Shown: positions 8,808-19,108, counted from the stretch's first letter. The stretch: DNA of 64,000 nt from Nitrobacter sp963807355 (GCA_963807355.1 CAWEBX010000012.1:62001-126000); one strand, 5' to 3'. The notes: generated by a model not told the origin, from the letters alone. Translations and numbers: made by a program.

Positions 8808-10265
8808 TCAGGTTTCGCGCGCGCCGAATTCCAGCACCGCTGATACCAGCGCTTCGATGTCGCGCATTCCGGTGCGATGATTGACGATCGCCGCGCGGAT
8901 CGCGAGCCGACCGTCCAGCATGGTCGTGGACGGCGCTGCGATTCCCAACTCGTGCAGCAATGCGACGATTTCCGCATTGACCCTGTCGGCATCGTCGGCC
9001 CGATAGCGGAAGCACACGATGTTGAGTTGCACCGGCGCGAGCAGTTCGAGTTTTGGTTCGGCCGCGATCTTCGCTTCCAGGCAGCGCGCCAGCGCGCAGG
9101 TCCGGCCGATCATCGCGCCGAGCCTTTCGGTGCCGTAGGCTTTCAACGTGAACCACGTCTTCAACGCGCGAAAGCTGCGGGACATATCCGGACCGTAGTC
9201 GCATGGCCACGGCGAGCCCGCCGCAAGCCCGCGCGTTTCCCGGCGCAGATAGGCTACCGGCGCCGCAAATGTGCGGCGGTGCTGTTCGCCGTCGCGAACG
9301 AGAAGGAAGCCCGCGTCGTAGGGCACCTGTCCCCATTTGTGGAAATCGAAAGCAATGGAGTCGGCGCTCTCGATTCCCGCGAGGCGAGGCGCAATCTCCG
9401 GCGACAAGACCCCGAGCGCGCCGAATGCGCCGTCGATATGCAGCCATAATTTCTCGTCGCGGCACACGCCATGCAGCGCCGCAAGATCGTCGATCGCTCC
9501 GACATCGACTGTTCCCGCCGACCCGATCACGAGAAATGGTTCAAGTCCCGCGGCGCGATCGACGGCGACCTGCGCACACAACGCATCGGTATCGATGCGA
9601 TGACAGCGATCAACCGGAATCCGCCGCAGGGCGTCGGTGCCGAAACCTGCAAGGTCCATGGCCTGTGCGATGCAGCCATGCGTCGCAACCGATGTATAGG
9701 CGATGAGACCGGCGCCGCGATCCAACAAGCCCCGCTGGCGCACGGACGGGCCAATTCGCGCCGAACGCGCCACCAGAATTCCCATCAGGTTCGCCATCGA
9801 CGTTCCCGTGACGAAGATACCGCTCGCGGTATCGGGAAAGCCGAACATCTGCCGTACCCACAGAACGATCTGGCGCTCGACTTCGATCGGCATCTGATCG
9901 CGGCCGGCGACATTGGTATTCAACCCCGCCGCCAGCATTTCGGCCAGCATCCCGACAGCCGTGCCGCCGCCGTTGACCCATCCCATGAATCCGGGGTGGA
10001 CATTCCCGGCGGTGTACGGAGCGATGTACTCGGCAAACTCCCGATAAATGTCGGCGACATCGGCGCCCTCTCGCGGCAGCTCTTCGCGGAAACGGGCGCG
10101 CGTTTCCGCCGGTATCGGCCGCCATACCGGGCGGTCGCGAACCTTGGCTATATGATTGAACATATCATCGAGCATCCGGTGCCCCTCCGCTCGAAGCTTG
10201 TTCCAGTCGTCTGGATCGAGCGTTTCATCGGCTTCCGGCAGCGTGTCGCGCGATGCAGGCTTCAT
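8808..10265 (-). CDS. Pyridoxal-phosphate-dependent amino acid decarboxylase (group II, AADC-like)
   Basis: The 485-residue protein is a group II decarboxylase. Visible motifs are the N-terminal substrate cap (PYTAGNVHPGFMGWVNGGG), the cofactor region (VTGTSMANLMG), the aspartate motif LHIDGAFGAL and the lysine motif AFDFHKWGQVPYD, where K binds PLP. Members remove the carboxyl group of aromatic or related amino acids; the exact substrate is not clear. I choose ATG 10265 because GGGGAG lies eight bases before it; a start 12 codons upstream has no such site. Its place between flbT and flgL, inside a flagellar island, is unexpected and suggests insertion of an unrelated gene. Confidence 0.9.
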   Translation of the reverse strand: MKPASRDTLPEADETLDPDDWNKLRAEGHRMLDDMFNHIAKVRDRPVWRPIPAETRARFREELPREGADVADIYREFAEYIAPYTAGNVHPGFMGWVNGGGTAVGMLAEMLAAGLNTNVAGRDQMPIEVERQIVLWVRQMFGFPDTASGIFVTGTSMANLMGILVARSARIGPSVRQRGLLDRGAGLIAYTSVATHGCIAQAMDLAGFGTDALRRIPVDRCHRIDTDALCAQVAVDRAAGLEPFLVIGSAGTVDVGAIDDLAALHGVCRDEKLWLHIDGAFGALGVLSPEIAPRLAGIESADSIAFDFHKWGQVPYDAGFLLVRDGEQHRRTFAAPVAYLRRETRGLAAGSPWPCDYGPDMSRSFRALKTWFTLKAYGTERLGAMIGRTCALARCLEAKIAAEPKLELLAPVQLNIVCFRYRADDADRVNAEIVALLHELGIAAPSTTMLDGRLAIRAAIVNHRTGMRDIEALVSAVLEFGARET

Positions 10266-10595
10266 GATGCGCGCTCCCCGCCGCACGCGATCATCGTGCA
10301 CGGCGCATCGAAATGACGAAGGACGAATTCAATCTCAAAGCTGCGCATGAAACGTGCTTCCTTGCCGCGCGCAAAAGGGCTTCTGACCGGCATTTCCCGA
10401 TGGGCTGATAAACCGTCGCGCCTACCCGCTCCAGTTCCACTTAGAGCATCTTCGTTCGAAAACGCTATAGGGAGGCGGGCAAGTCCCGGCAGCGCGGAAT
10501 TCCCAATGAGTAACGCACCATGACGAATTTTGGAACGGGTTTGTCGTTCTTTCGTCAGGGCTGAAGCTATCCTGCTCCGGACGTAACTAATATCG
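10266..10595. other. Intergenic region before flgL end, with partial repeat copy
   Basis: No gene is supported in these 330 bases. Positions 10441-10470 (TCTTCGTTCGAAAACGCTAT) are a fragment of the dispersed palindromic element. The rest shows nothing I can assign. Confidence 0.5.
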
Positions 10596-12103
10596 TCAGA
10601 TGAATTTTACCAGGCTGAGCTGCGAGAGCATCGCCGTGGTCTGGTATGACGCCTGCAGGTCGGTTTGCAGCGCCAACAACTGACTCGCAACCTCGTCGGT
10701 AGAGACATTCTCCGCCTGGTCGATGATATTCTGCATCGTCGCTTGCGTCAGTTTCTGCCGCGCGGTCGCATCCTTCATCACGGTCTGCGCGTTGGCGAGA
10801 TCGACCTGGATGTCCCGGATATTCTGGCTGCCGGGAGCGACCGTCAGATTTTGCGCAACGCGAGAGTTGAGCGCCGAAATCTGGTCGGCCGCGTTCGGAT
10901 CGGTCGGCGATGTCGTCACCGCCGCAAGAACCGCAACGGATTCCATCAGCGAACGGATGGCGTCCTCGTTCGCGCGCATACCATACTGCACCGTCACCGA
11001 AGGATCGACCCGCACGGTCGAGGTTGCGCGCGCCGAACCGGCTCCGGCGTCGCCGGTGTACCACTGCACGGTATCCGCGGCGGTGCCGTTCACCGCGGCG
11101 GTGGCGGTCGCAAGCGTCGCGGGCGGCGTGACGTCGACGCGCTGCGGCGGCTGATCAAAGAAATCATGCGTCGCGCGGATGGCCGAGGCCCCGACCAGCG
11201 ATGTCTTTGCCAGCGTTCCGACCGAGCTCGTCAGTGCGGCGTTGAGATTGGCAGCGGTCGCAGCAGGCGTCGCGCCGATCGCGAAGCTGCCGGCAGGCGT
11301 CGGGACTGCGCTGGAGGCTGTCAGTTGCACTGTCTCGCTGGTGCCGTCCGGAAGATTGAAGGTGAAGCTCACCGCGTCGCCGTCGGCCGGGTTGGTGGCA
11401 CCGAGATCGATTGAAATGGCGGGCGGCGTTCCGGCCGGACCTGTGATGGTGGCCCCTGTCAATGACGACGACACCGATTGCAGTTTCATGCCGTAGACTG
11501 AAGGCGATGCATCCTCCGCGACCGATACCGAAGTCGCCGTCGGCGAGGAAATGTTGAGACGGCCGAGGCCGCTGGTACCGAGGTCGGCCTGGTTGCGCTC
11601 GGAGATGACCTGCTTCAACCCGGCCTGCCCAACCCCATTGCCGTTCAGGATTAGATCCGACGCGGCCACCGGCTGAGTATAGATTGTGCTGCCGGAAAAG
11701 ATGTAGCGGTCGCCGGCCTGCGTATTCAGGATGCCGACCACTGACGAAAATTGCGCGACCGCGGTCTGCTGGCCTGCGGTCTGTCCGGCGCTGTTCAGCA
11801 CCTGCGATCCGCGTTGTTCGCGGCATTTTGCAACTGCGTACCGATGTTGGAGAGTGCCGGCAGCGCCGTATTGGCAACTCCGATGTTGGTGTTGATCTTC
11901 ATCATGGTGTCGGTATACGCGGAGATGTTCGACAGTTGCGCGCGCGCCGCGATCGCAAAGCCTTCGTTGGCGCCCATGCCCGAGTAGGTGGTCGCACGCT
12001 TGCCGCTTGTGAGTTGGTTTTGCAGATCGGCCATCTGCGTCTTGAGGTTCTGGATCGAGCCGCCAAGGATGGTGTTGCCGAAGCTGATTCCGTTGATCGC
12101 CAT
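10596..12103 (-). pseudogene. flgL: Flagellar hook-filament junction protein FlgL, frameshifted
   Basis: The N-terminal 100 residues (from 12103: MAINGISFGNTILGG, then LQNQLTSGKRATTYSGMG) and the following 400 residues (ending ASYQTTAMLSQLSLVKFI) are both flagellin-like HAP3 sequence. They lie in different phases. The first frame stops after ANNADRRC, and the second takes over with VLNSAGQTAGQQ. The join at about 11803-11812 is explained by one lost base (GATCGCAG for GATCCGCAG would give ADPQVLNSAG). FlgL joins hook and filament with FlgK; loss would leave cells without filaments. A single-base sequence error is equally possible. It is 28 bases downstream of flgK, same strand. Confidence 0.85.
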
Positions 12104-12131
12104 GCGAACCGCCTTTACGCCGTCGTTACAA

Positions 12132-13994
12132 TTATGCCTGCAGCAGCGTCTGCATCATGCTCTGCATCACGGTCATCACATGCGCATTCGCCGCATAGGA
12201 ATTCTGCAACGCGATCAGATTGGCCATTTCAGTATCCATGTTCACTCCGGACTTGGCGTCAAACTTCTCCTGCAAAGTATTGACGACGATGTCCTGGCCT
12301 TGCGCGACCTGCTTCGCTGTTGTCGCCGTGCCGCTCTGCAAGCTGACGAACTGCTGCAGGAACGATGGCAGTGTACCCTGAAACGGCGCGGCCGCCGCGC
12401 CAAGGCCGGTGTTTGGAGAGTATGTGAAGGTGGCTGACGTCAACCGGTCGAAAATGAAGTCGGAGCGCGTGGTGTCGCCGGCGGGCGTCAGCGGCGAGGT
12501 GTTGTAGACCGTGAGCTTCGAGGGATCGGCAAGCAGCGCGGCGTTGACCTGAATGCGCCCCGCCAGCCCGGTGATCTGCGACGCGGTACCTGTGATCGCG
12601 CCGGTATAGAGCGAGGCACGGTCGGTGAAGAACGGCAGTTGCGGACTGCCCGAGGTCAGCGACTGCACCGTCGTCGTGGTCGATGCCGCGGTCACGGTCG
12701 TCGCACCCGAACCGTCGTCGACCACCCGCAACTGCGACCCGGAAGCGGAAAACGTCAGATGCGACGTAGCTCCTAGTTGCGCATTCAGTTGCGACACGAT
12801 CGAGGCGAGCCCGCCCGAGAAATCGACGCCGATCACCCTGTCGTTTGGATTCGAGGCCGTGTTCGGAATCGGCAGCGCGGTCGGATCGTCCACCCGCACC
12901 ACGGTAACGGTGTGCGAGACGTTGCTGGAGTCGGTGTAGGTGACGTTGAACGCGTTGCCCGGCAGCACGCTGGAGAGACTGGTGTCGAAACCGGGCGGCG
13001 GTCCGGCCACCGGCACGCCGCTCGTGGTGACGTCCGACAATGCGCTGGCGAGCGTCGCCGCCATCTGGTCCACCTGGTTCTGCGCATGCACCAGAATCTT
13101 GTCACGCAACTGGACATCTGCGGCGATCTGACCGGAGTTGATGCCTTGCAAGGCGATCATGTCCATCTTCGCGCCGTTCGGAAGCTGGCAGATGATCGTG
13201 CCGACGCTCGACTTCGCGGGATCCGCGTTCCATCGCGAGTTCGCGGTGAGCGAGGACTGCTCGTTGGATGTCAGCGTTGAAGCATACACACCGCCGACGA
13301 GCTGGATGCCAGACGTGGTGAATACCGAGGTCTGATTGACGCCGTCCGTAGTCACGCGGATGTCCATCAACCTTGAAAGCTGATCGATCGCAGCGTCGCG
13401 CTGATCCATCAGCGTCGCGGCCGCTGGGTCCTGAGCACTCAAGCTTTGCGGCTTCTGATTGAGCTGCGCGATTTGTTGCATCGCCGCGTTGGCCTGAGAG
13501 ACCGACACAGACAGGTCCTGTTCGGCATTGGATCGCAGCGTCTGAATGCCGCTGGTGGTCGCGTTGAGCTGTTGCGCCAGCGCCTGCGCAGCGTTCAGCA
13601 CCGACGACTGCGCCGCAGGATTGCCTGAACTCGCCGACAGCGCCTGTAACGCCGAGGTGAACCTGTTATAGGCTGCCTCCAGCGTTCCATCGTTGCCGGG
13701 AGTGCCATAGACGTTCTGCAACTGGCCAAGCACTCCGGCGATCTGATTTGCATAGGCGCTGCCGGCATTTTCCGTGCGCAACTGCGACTGTACATAGGCG
13801 TCAAGCGTGCGGTTGACGCCGATGACGCGGACGCCGGAACCGGTGTTGCCGGTAACAATCTGGTCCTGCACCAGCGTCTGCGCGACGTAGCCCGGCGTGT
13901 TCGCATTGGCGACGTTGCCGGACACGATCGACAGCGCGGCCTGATTGGCGCGCAAGCCGGACATCGCGATGGAGAGGGCCGAACTCAAACTCAT
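12132..13994 (-). CDS. flgK: Flagellar hook-associated protein FlgK (HAP1)
   Basis: The 620-residue protein starts MSLSSALSIAMSGLRANQAA with the rod/hook motif SGNVANANTPGYV, and ends with the conserved C-terminal helix region (MDTEMANLIALQNSYAANAH...MMQTLLQA). The middle is a Ser/Thr/Ala-rich variable domain. FlgK is exported and forms the first junction ring between hook and filament. Length is within the usual range. It forms an operon-like row with flgL and flgE on the minus strand. Confidence 0.95.
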   Translation of the reverse strand: MSLSSALSIAMSGLRANQAALSIVSGNVANANTPGYVAQTLVQDQIVTGNTGSGVRVIGVNRTLDAYVQSQLRTENAGSAYANQIAGVLGQLQNVYGTPGNDGTLEAAYNRFTSALQALSASSGNPAAQSSVLNAAQALAQQLNATTSGIQTLRSNAEQDLSVSVSQANAAMQQIAQLNQKPQSLSAQDPAAATLMDQRDAAIDQLSRLMDIRVTTDGVNQTSVFTTSGIQLVGGVYASTLTSNEQSSLTANSRWNADPAKSSVGTIICQLPNGAKMDMIALQGINSGQIAADVQLRDKILVHAQNQVDQMAATLASALSDVTTSGVPVAGPPPGFDTSLSSVLPGNAFNVTYTDSSNVSHTVTVVRVDDPTALPIPNTASNPNDRVIGVDFSGGLASIVSQLNAQLGATSHLTFSASGSQLRVVDDGSGATTVTAASTTTTVQSLTSGSPQLPFFTDRASLYTGAITGTASQITGLAGRIQVNAALLADPSKLTVYNTSPLTPAGDTTRSDFIFDRLTSATFTYSPNTGLGAAAAPFQGTLPSFLQQFVSLQSGTATTAKQVAQGQDIVVNTLQEKFDAKSGVNMDTEMANLIALQNSYAANAHVMTVMQSMMQTLLQA

Positions 13995-14088
13995 CTTTTT
14001 GCCCGCCTCGAAGTCGGATCAATCCGCGTCGTGACCAGAGTCCAATTCAACTGCGTTGAATCAAACTCTGTTTTTTCGGGATCATGCT

Positions 14089-15930
14089 CTATCGCAGCAC
14101 GTTCAGAAGATCCTGAACCATGCTGTTCGCGGTGGTGATGACTTTCGTATTCGCCGAATAGGCCTGCTGGGTCACGATCAGCTTGGTGAATTCGTCGGCG
14201 ATATCGGTGTTGGAGCCTTCGAGCGACGAGCCGCTGATGCGCCCTGCCGCACCCGCAATTGCGGGCCCCAACTCATTGGTCACCGCATAAGCGCCGCCGT
14301 CGAGCGCCTTGAGGTAGTTGGTGCCACTGAAGTGCGATAGCGACACCTGCGCGAGAGACAGGTTCTGCCCGTTCGAGAAAGTGCCGACCACAATGCCGTC
14401 ATTGTTGACGGCGATCGACTGCAACTGTCCGGCGGCATAGCCGTTCTGGTTGATCGCATTGATGGTGGCGTTGCCGCCACTGCTGGCATACTGGGTCAGA
14501 CCGCCCGAGCCGATATTCAGCGAGAGATTGCCGAGCGACTGGGACCCGACGGTGACGCTGGGAATGGTGATGGACGATCCGACCGGGCTCGAAAGCTGGG
14601 CGTTGGCGCCGAAGGTGAAATTGGTGCCGACGTTGATCCACGCCGCTTGCGTGCCGGTGGCGTTCGGATTGGCCTGGTAAAACAGGTTCCAGGTATCGGC
14701 ATGCCCGGCGCCGAGCGAGGCGCTGTCGGTCTTCGCCCAGCGCAGTTGCAGATTCACCGCCGTCCCGGTTGCATCATAGGCCGTGACCGCGCCGCCACTG
14801 ATCGATTGCTGCTGGAAGATTGTCTGGTCGTTGGCGATCACCACGCCGGCTCCGGGGGTGCCGCCGCTGCCGCGCGCGACGTTGGTTGTCGCGCCAAAAC
14901 CCATCGCCGTCCAACCGGCTGAGGCGCTGGTCACCGAAAGGTTCTGCGCCGTGCCTGTATGCAGAGTGATTGCGCCGTTGCCGGCATTGATCGTCGGAGC
15001 CTGGCCGGTGATCGCGCCGATCTTGCCCAGGAGGTCGCCGACGGTGTCATCGATGCGAACATGGGTCGCGTCCTGCGCGCCCGGAGGCAATGCGGTGCTG
15101 GCGTCGGTGAAGGTAATCGTGGTGCCGTTCACGGTGATGGTGTCACCTACCGCGAATCCAGTCGGCAACGAATTGCTCGGCGCCGTGCCCGACAACAGCG
15201 TCGCGCTGGAGATCGCGACCGGAGGCGTCTGCTGGTTGGTCGCCGGCGATCCCGTGGTGGTGTTGTCGGTATAGGGCGGCGCCGGAGTGCCGACTACAAG
15301 CGGGTTAAAATTGGTCGTGAAGTCGGACGGGTTCAATCCGCCGGCCGCCGTGATGCTCCCGGCAGTTGCGGTCGGGCTCGACAGCGTTGTCGGAACGGCC
15401 GGAAGGTTGGCAGCGTATTGCAGCGTCGTCGTGGCCTGCGCCGGAACGAAGCTATTCTGGAATTTCAGCACCTGCGGCACATTGCCGAGCGGGTTGCCGG
15501 TCTTGGGATCGACCGGCACGCCCATCAGATAGTAGCCGGCACTGTTGACCAGATGGCCGTAAGCATCGACCTGAAAATCGCCGCGCCGCGTGTAGTAAGT
15601 CACGCCGGAAAACTGCGGCTGGTTGTCGACCCGTCCCGTCGGCGCCTGGACGTTGAAGAAACCATCGCCGTTAATCGCCATGTAGGTGCCGACCGTCGAG
15701 GCCGACACCGTTCCCTGGCTGCTGATGGTTGGCGTCGCATAGGCGGTCACGCCGCCGGCGACCTGACGATTGGGGGTGGTCGAGTCCGGGATCAGGTCGC
15801 TGAAGGCGGTGGTGATACCCTTATAACCTGTGGTCTGAGCATTCGCGATGTTGCCGGAGATGTTTTGCAGCGCAAAGGACTGTGCCTGCAAACCGCCGAC
15901 CGAAGTATTCAGTGCGTCGAAAATACCCAT
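14089..15930 (-). CDS. flgE: Flagellar hook protein FlgE
   Basis: The 613-residue product starts MGIFDALNTSVGGLQAQSFA with the motif ISGNIANAQTTGYK, and ends with the hook/basal-body C-terminal motif (EFTKLIVTQQAYSANTKVIT). I choose ATG 15930, which has GGAG seven bases upstream and begins exactly with the family start; a longer frame to 16032 adds 34 Arg/Pro-rich residues that do not belong. FlgE builds the curved hook. The protein is longer than the enteric form because of a large Thr/Gly-rich insert (about residues 200-420), as is common in this order. Confidence 0.94.
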   Translation of the reverse strand: MGIFDALNTSVGGLQAQSFALQNISGNIANAQTTGYKGITTAFSDLIPDSTTPNRQVAGGVTAYATPTISSQGTVSASTVGTYMAINGDGFFNVQAPTGRVDNQPQFSGVTYYTRRGDFQVDAYGHLVNSAGYYLMGVPVDPKTGNPLGNVPQVLKFQNSFVPAQATTTLQYAANLPAVPTTLSSPTATAGSITAAGGLNPSDFTTNFNPLVVGTPAPPYTDNTTTGSPATNQQTPPVAISSATLLSGTAPSNSLPTGFAVGDTITVNGTTITFTDASTALPPGAQDATHVRIDDTVGDLLGKIGAITGQAPTINAGNGAITLHTGTAQNLSVTSASAGWTAMGFGATTNVARGSGGTPGAGVVIANDQTIFQQQSISGGAVTAYDATGTAVNLQLRWAKTDSASLGAGHADTWNLFYQANPNATGTQAAWINVGTNFTFGANAQLSSPVGSSITIPSVTVGSQSLGNLSLNIGSGGLTQYASSGGNATINAINQNGYAAGQLQSIAVNNDGIVVGTFSNGQNLSLAQVSLSHFSGTNYLKALDGGAYAVTNELGPAIAGAAGRISGSSLEGSNTDIADEFTKLIVTQQAYSANTKVITTANSMVQDLLNVLR

Positions 15931-16244
15931 ACGTCGTCTCCAACTCGATCCAGGCGGCGGCCCAAAACGCAGGTCAAAACTCGCCGCGGCCGGCAAACGA
16001 CATCGCAAGCTCCATGCCAACGGAAGAGACAAATTATTTCAGCAAGTTAGCATAGGGCTCCGGCTTCGAAGCCCGGGCATTCTTGCCTTGCTCGGCAACT
16101 CTTGCCGAGAAGAGCCTCGCGGTGGCGAGCGATCGGGACCTATTTTTTGCGAGGGGTCCGGTTCGCTGTCTTCGGAAGATATGAAGGAGTGCCGGGCCGA
16201 GCCCGGCCATCACGATCTCCATCCGGGGATGAAGCAAACGAATT
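15931..16244. other. Intergenic region between flgE and msrB
   Basis: About 310 bases with no supported gene. It should hold the promoter for the flgE-flgK-flgL row and the end of msrB. I see no clear terminator hairpin or repeat element here. Confidence 0.5.
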
Positions 16245-16760
16245 TTACGTCGCCGATGACGAAGCAGGATGGAAGACGAGCGCCAACCCGTCCATGCAAT
16301 ATCGCAGCCCCGTGGGTTTCGGCCCGTCGTCGAAGACATGGCCGAGATGGCCGCCGCAGCGACGGCAATGCACTTCGGTCCTCGCCATGCCAAGCGTTGT
16401 GTCGGTAGATTTTCCGACCGCGTTGTCGAGCGGCTTCCAGAAGCTGGGCCAGCCGGTGCCGCTTTCGAATTTCGTCTCGGACGAATAAAGCGGCAGGCCA
16501 CAACCGGCGCAGGCAAATATGCCCTTGCGATGCTCCTTGAGCAGGGGACTGGAGAAAGGCGGCTCGGTGCCGTGCTCACGCAGGATGTGATACTGCTGCG
16601 GCGTAAGTTGCGCCCGCCATTCGGCATCGGTCTTTTCGATCTCGAACTTTCGCGAAACCTCCTTCCCGGTCGCCCAAGCGAATTCTCTCCCCGGCCAGCG
16701 GAGACCGAACAGGCCCGCGAGACCGGCGGCGGATGCGAGCAGGATGCGGCGATCAATCAT
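16245..16760 (-). CDS. msrB: Peptide-methionine (R)-S-oxide reductase MsrB, exported form
   Basis: The 171-residue protein carries all MsrB motifs: two zinc CxxC pairs (CAGC and CRRC), the GTGWPSF motif and the catalytic cysteine in GLRYCMDGLAL. It reduces methionine R-sulfoxide in proteins. The N-terminus begins MIDRRILLASAAGLAGLFG, two arginines before a hydrophobic stretch, so export by Tat and a periplasmic or membrane place are likely. Most cytoplasmic MsrB proteins lack this leader. It follows the flagellar genes on the same strand but is probably independent. Confidence 0.92.
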   Translation of the reverse strand: MIDRRILLASAAGLAGLFGLRWPGREFAWATGKEVSRKFEIEKTDAEWRAQLTPQQYHILREHGTEPPFSSPLLKEHRKGIFACAGCGLPLYSSETKFESGTGWPSFWKPLDNAVGKSTDTTLGMARTEVHCRRCGGHLGHVFDDGPKPTGLRYCMDGLALVFHPASSSAT

Positions 16761-16895
16761 GGTTGTCTCCGTGCAAGCGAGAACCGATTCACCTGCATCT
16801 CATACGGGACGACCTGGGCAAAGTTACACGGACGTGTCGGGAATGTTCTCACGTTCTTGCGAGGTGGTTTCCGGAAGCGTTTTGGCTTCCTCCCA

Positions 16896-18329
16896 TTAGC
16901 GGGGAGAGGTTGAAGAGCCACCCGCTCCTGTTTCCCCGGAATCGTTTGGCGCCAGCGCATGATGAGCCGCAGATCGCTGCGGACGCGATCCCGTCTGGCG
17001 ATTGGCCGCATTCAGCCGCGCCTGCCGCGCCCGCTCGCGATAGCGCGCCAGCGTGCCGGCAGCGGCGGATCGCGCTTGCATGGCCATGCTCATCGCATAG
17101 CCTGCCGCGCGCCCGGTCGTTCCGCCCGCCCATACGAGTTCGAACGGCGCAAACAACCGCCAGCGGTCGTCTCCTTCCAGCATGCCGCGGGCGATCAGTT
17201 GCCCGGCCATCGCCGAGGTATTCAGTCCCTGCCGGCCGAAGCCGCTCGCAACCCACAGTCCAGGCCGTAACTGGCCGACCTGCGGCATACCGTGCACGGT
17301 CTGACCAACCGCGCCGCAGAAAGCCTTCGCGATCTCGACAGTACCGAGTTGCGGGAAGATGGTACGGATGCGCCTGCCGATCGCCCCGGCATGGCGCTCC
17401 GGCCGCGCCTCCCAGGTCGTTTCCGGGCTCGCCCACATCAACCTGTCGCCATCAACGATCCGAAAATGATCGATACCGTCAGTGTCGATGACAGAGCCCT
17501 GAAACCTCATCACCTCGGCGAGCCGCTCGCCCAACGGCGAAGTGACGGCGGCATAACGCCAGACCGGCACCAGAGTATCGGACAATCGCCGCAACGCTTC
17601 GCCAAGATGGACATTGCCCGCAAGCACGACGTTGGAAGCCCGCAGCCGCGCCCGCGGCGTCGCAATGCGTTTCCGAATCCCGGACGAATCGATGCTAACC
17701 ACCGGCGTCTCTTCGAAGATGCGAGCACCAGCCTTGCGCGCTAGCTCCGCGAGGCCGTGAACATATTTGCGACCGTCGATCTGGAACGCTCGCGGATAAT
17801 GCACCGCGTGAAAATACCGGTCGGTGCGTAAGGTGTCGCGGACGCGGTCGATCTGCCACCCCTCCGCCTCGGTCGCAAAATCCTCGCTTAGCATTTGCAG
17901 TTGGCTGATGAGCCGCTCGCCGGCATCGACATTGGAAACCTCGAGCGCGCCTTCCGTGAGTCCAACTCCCGGAATGACATCTTCAGCGGCATGGGCGCGA
18001 ACATAATCGGCACCCTGCTGCGACAGCGACCAGAGTTCGTACGCATCATCGAAACCGACGCGCGCGATCAAATCGGAAAGCGGAAGTCCATAGCCAGGCA
18101 TCGCCGTGCCGAGATGATGGCCGGACGCATTCCAGCCGACATGGCGGCCCTCGAGCACGACGACGCTTGCGCCTGTCCGCGCCGCCTCCAGCGCCACGGT
18201 GAGGCCGGCCAGGCCGCCGCCGACGACGCAGATTTCAACGTCAAGATCGAAAGTCAGTTGCTCGCGCCGCTGCGCCGCAAACTCCGCGTCACCAAGACCA
18301 TCGGCCGCAACTATGCTATCCGAAATCAT
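16896..18329 (-). CDS. FAD-dependent amine/amino-acid oxidoreductase (DAO family)
   Basis: This DAO-family flavoenzyme has the N-terminal dinucleotide motif ICVVGGGLAGLTVALEAA (about residues 33-50) and the glycine-rich C-terminal motif of DadA/PuuB-like oxidases (GLWVASGFGRQGLNTSAMAG). It oxidises an amine or amino acid, but the substrate is not evident. ATG 18329 is preferred because AGGAA stands six bases upstream; GTG 18344 would add five residues. The last 50 residues are low-complexity, rich in Arg/Ser/Gly, and are not typical of the family. PuuB-like gamma-glutamylputrescine oxidase is one possibility. Confidence 0.85.
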   Translation of the reverse strand: MISDSIVAADGLGDAEFAAQRREQLTFDLDVEICVVGGGLAGLTVALEAARTGASVVVLEGRHVGWNASGHHLGTAMPGYGLPLSDLIARVGFDDAYELWSLSQQGADYVRAHAAEDVIPGVGLTEGALEVSNVDAGERLISQLQMLSEDFATEAEGWQIDRVRDTLRTDRYFHAVHYPRAFQIDGRKYVHGLAELARKAGARIFEETPVVSIDSSGIRKRIATPRARLRASNVVLAGNVHLGEALRRLSDTLVPVWRYAAVTSPLGERLAEVMRFQGSVIDTDGIDHFRIVDGDRLMWASPETTWEARPERHAGAIGRRIRTIFPQLGTVEIAKAFCGAVGQTVHGMPQVGQLRPGLWVASGFGRQGLNTSAMAGQLIARGMLEGDDRWRLFAPFELVWAGGTTGRAAGYAMSMAMQARSAAAGTLARYRERARQARLNAANRQTGSRPQRSAAHHALAPNDSGETGAGGSSTSPR

Positions 18330-18437
18330 GACGTTTCCTACCACTGCCCCTGTGACCTTGTCCCGTGCAAGGTTCTAGACTAAGCCGGCCCTACCCCGCG
18401 TTCCGGGTCATGCTTAACCTCGAATCGAGCCAGCGTC

Positions 18438-18971
18438 ATGCGCCGCCTTTTGCTGCTTCGACACGCGAAAACCGAACGCGACTCGCCCAGTGGAAGCGAT
18501 CGGGACCGCCCGCTTGCCGCGCGCGGCCGCAACGACGCCGCCGAAATCGGCGCGTGGCTTTTCACAGAGCGATCACTGCTGCCGGATCTCGCGTTGATCT
18601 CGACCGCTGTGCGGGCACGCGAGACCTGGGACATCGTTCGGCAAAAGTTTTCGGATCAAAGGGCTCCGGGACTTGTCGAGCACCTGCCGGAGCTATACGG
18701 CGCCGAGCCGGCGCAACTCCTGACAATTATTCGTTCCGCCGGCCCGGATCCTGAGCGCCTCATGATCGTCGGGCACAATCCCGGCATGCACGACCTCGCG
18801 CTTCGTCTGATCGGCGGCGGTGACGCAGCCGGACGTGCGGCGCTGGCCGACAACCTGCCAACGTCAGGTCTTGCCGTCATCGACTTCGCCATCGATCGCT
18901 GGGACAACATCGCATTCGATGGCGGACAACTCGTCCGGTACGTCAGCCCGAAACTGCTGAAGGAAGCCTGA
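18438..18971 (+). CDS. sixA: SixA-like histidine phosphatase
   Basis: The 177-residue protein is of the histidine phosphatase superfamily: the phosphate-acceptor motif LLLLRHAKTE is at residues 4-13 and the second catalytic histidine lies in IVGHNPGMHDLAL. SixA removes phosphate from HPt domains of phosphorelays in E. coli. An HPt protein and a hybrid kinase occur elsewhere in the window, but I see no link in gene order. Length is normal. It is divergent from the FAD oxidase, with about 108 bases between the starts. Confidence 0.88.
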   Translation: MRRLLLLRHAKTERDSPSGSDRDRPLAARGRNDAAEIGAWLFTERSLLPDLALISTAVRARETWDIVRQKFSDQRAPGLVEHLPELYGAEPAQLLTIIRSAGPDPERLMIVGHNPGMHDLALRLIGGGDAAGRAALADNLPTSGLAVIDFAIDRWDNIAFDGGQLVRYVSPKLLKEA

Positions 18972-19108
18972 CAGTTCGGCTTTCATCCAACTCCGCATCG
19001 CTTTCATGATATGCTTGTATGGCACGCAGCATTGCAAGCTGCCCTTAAGTCAGCCCCCTGAGGAAGACAGGATTCGACGCGGGGACTGGGCATGATGGAG
19101 GACACCCG

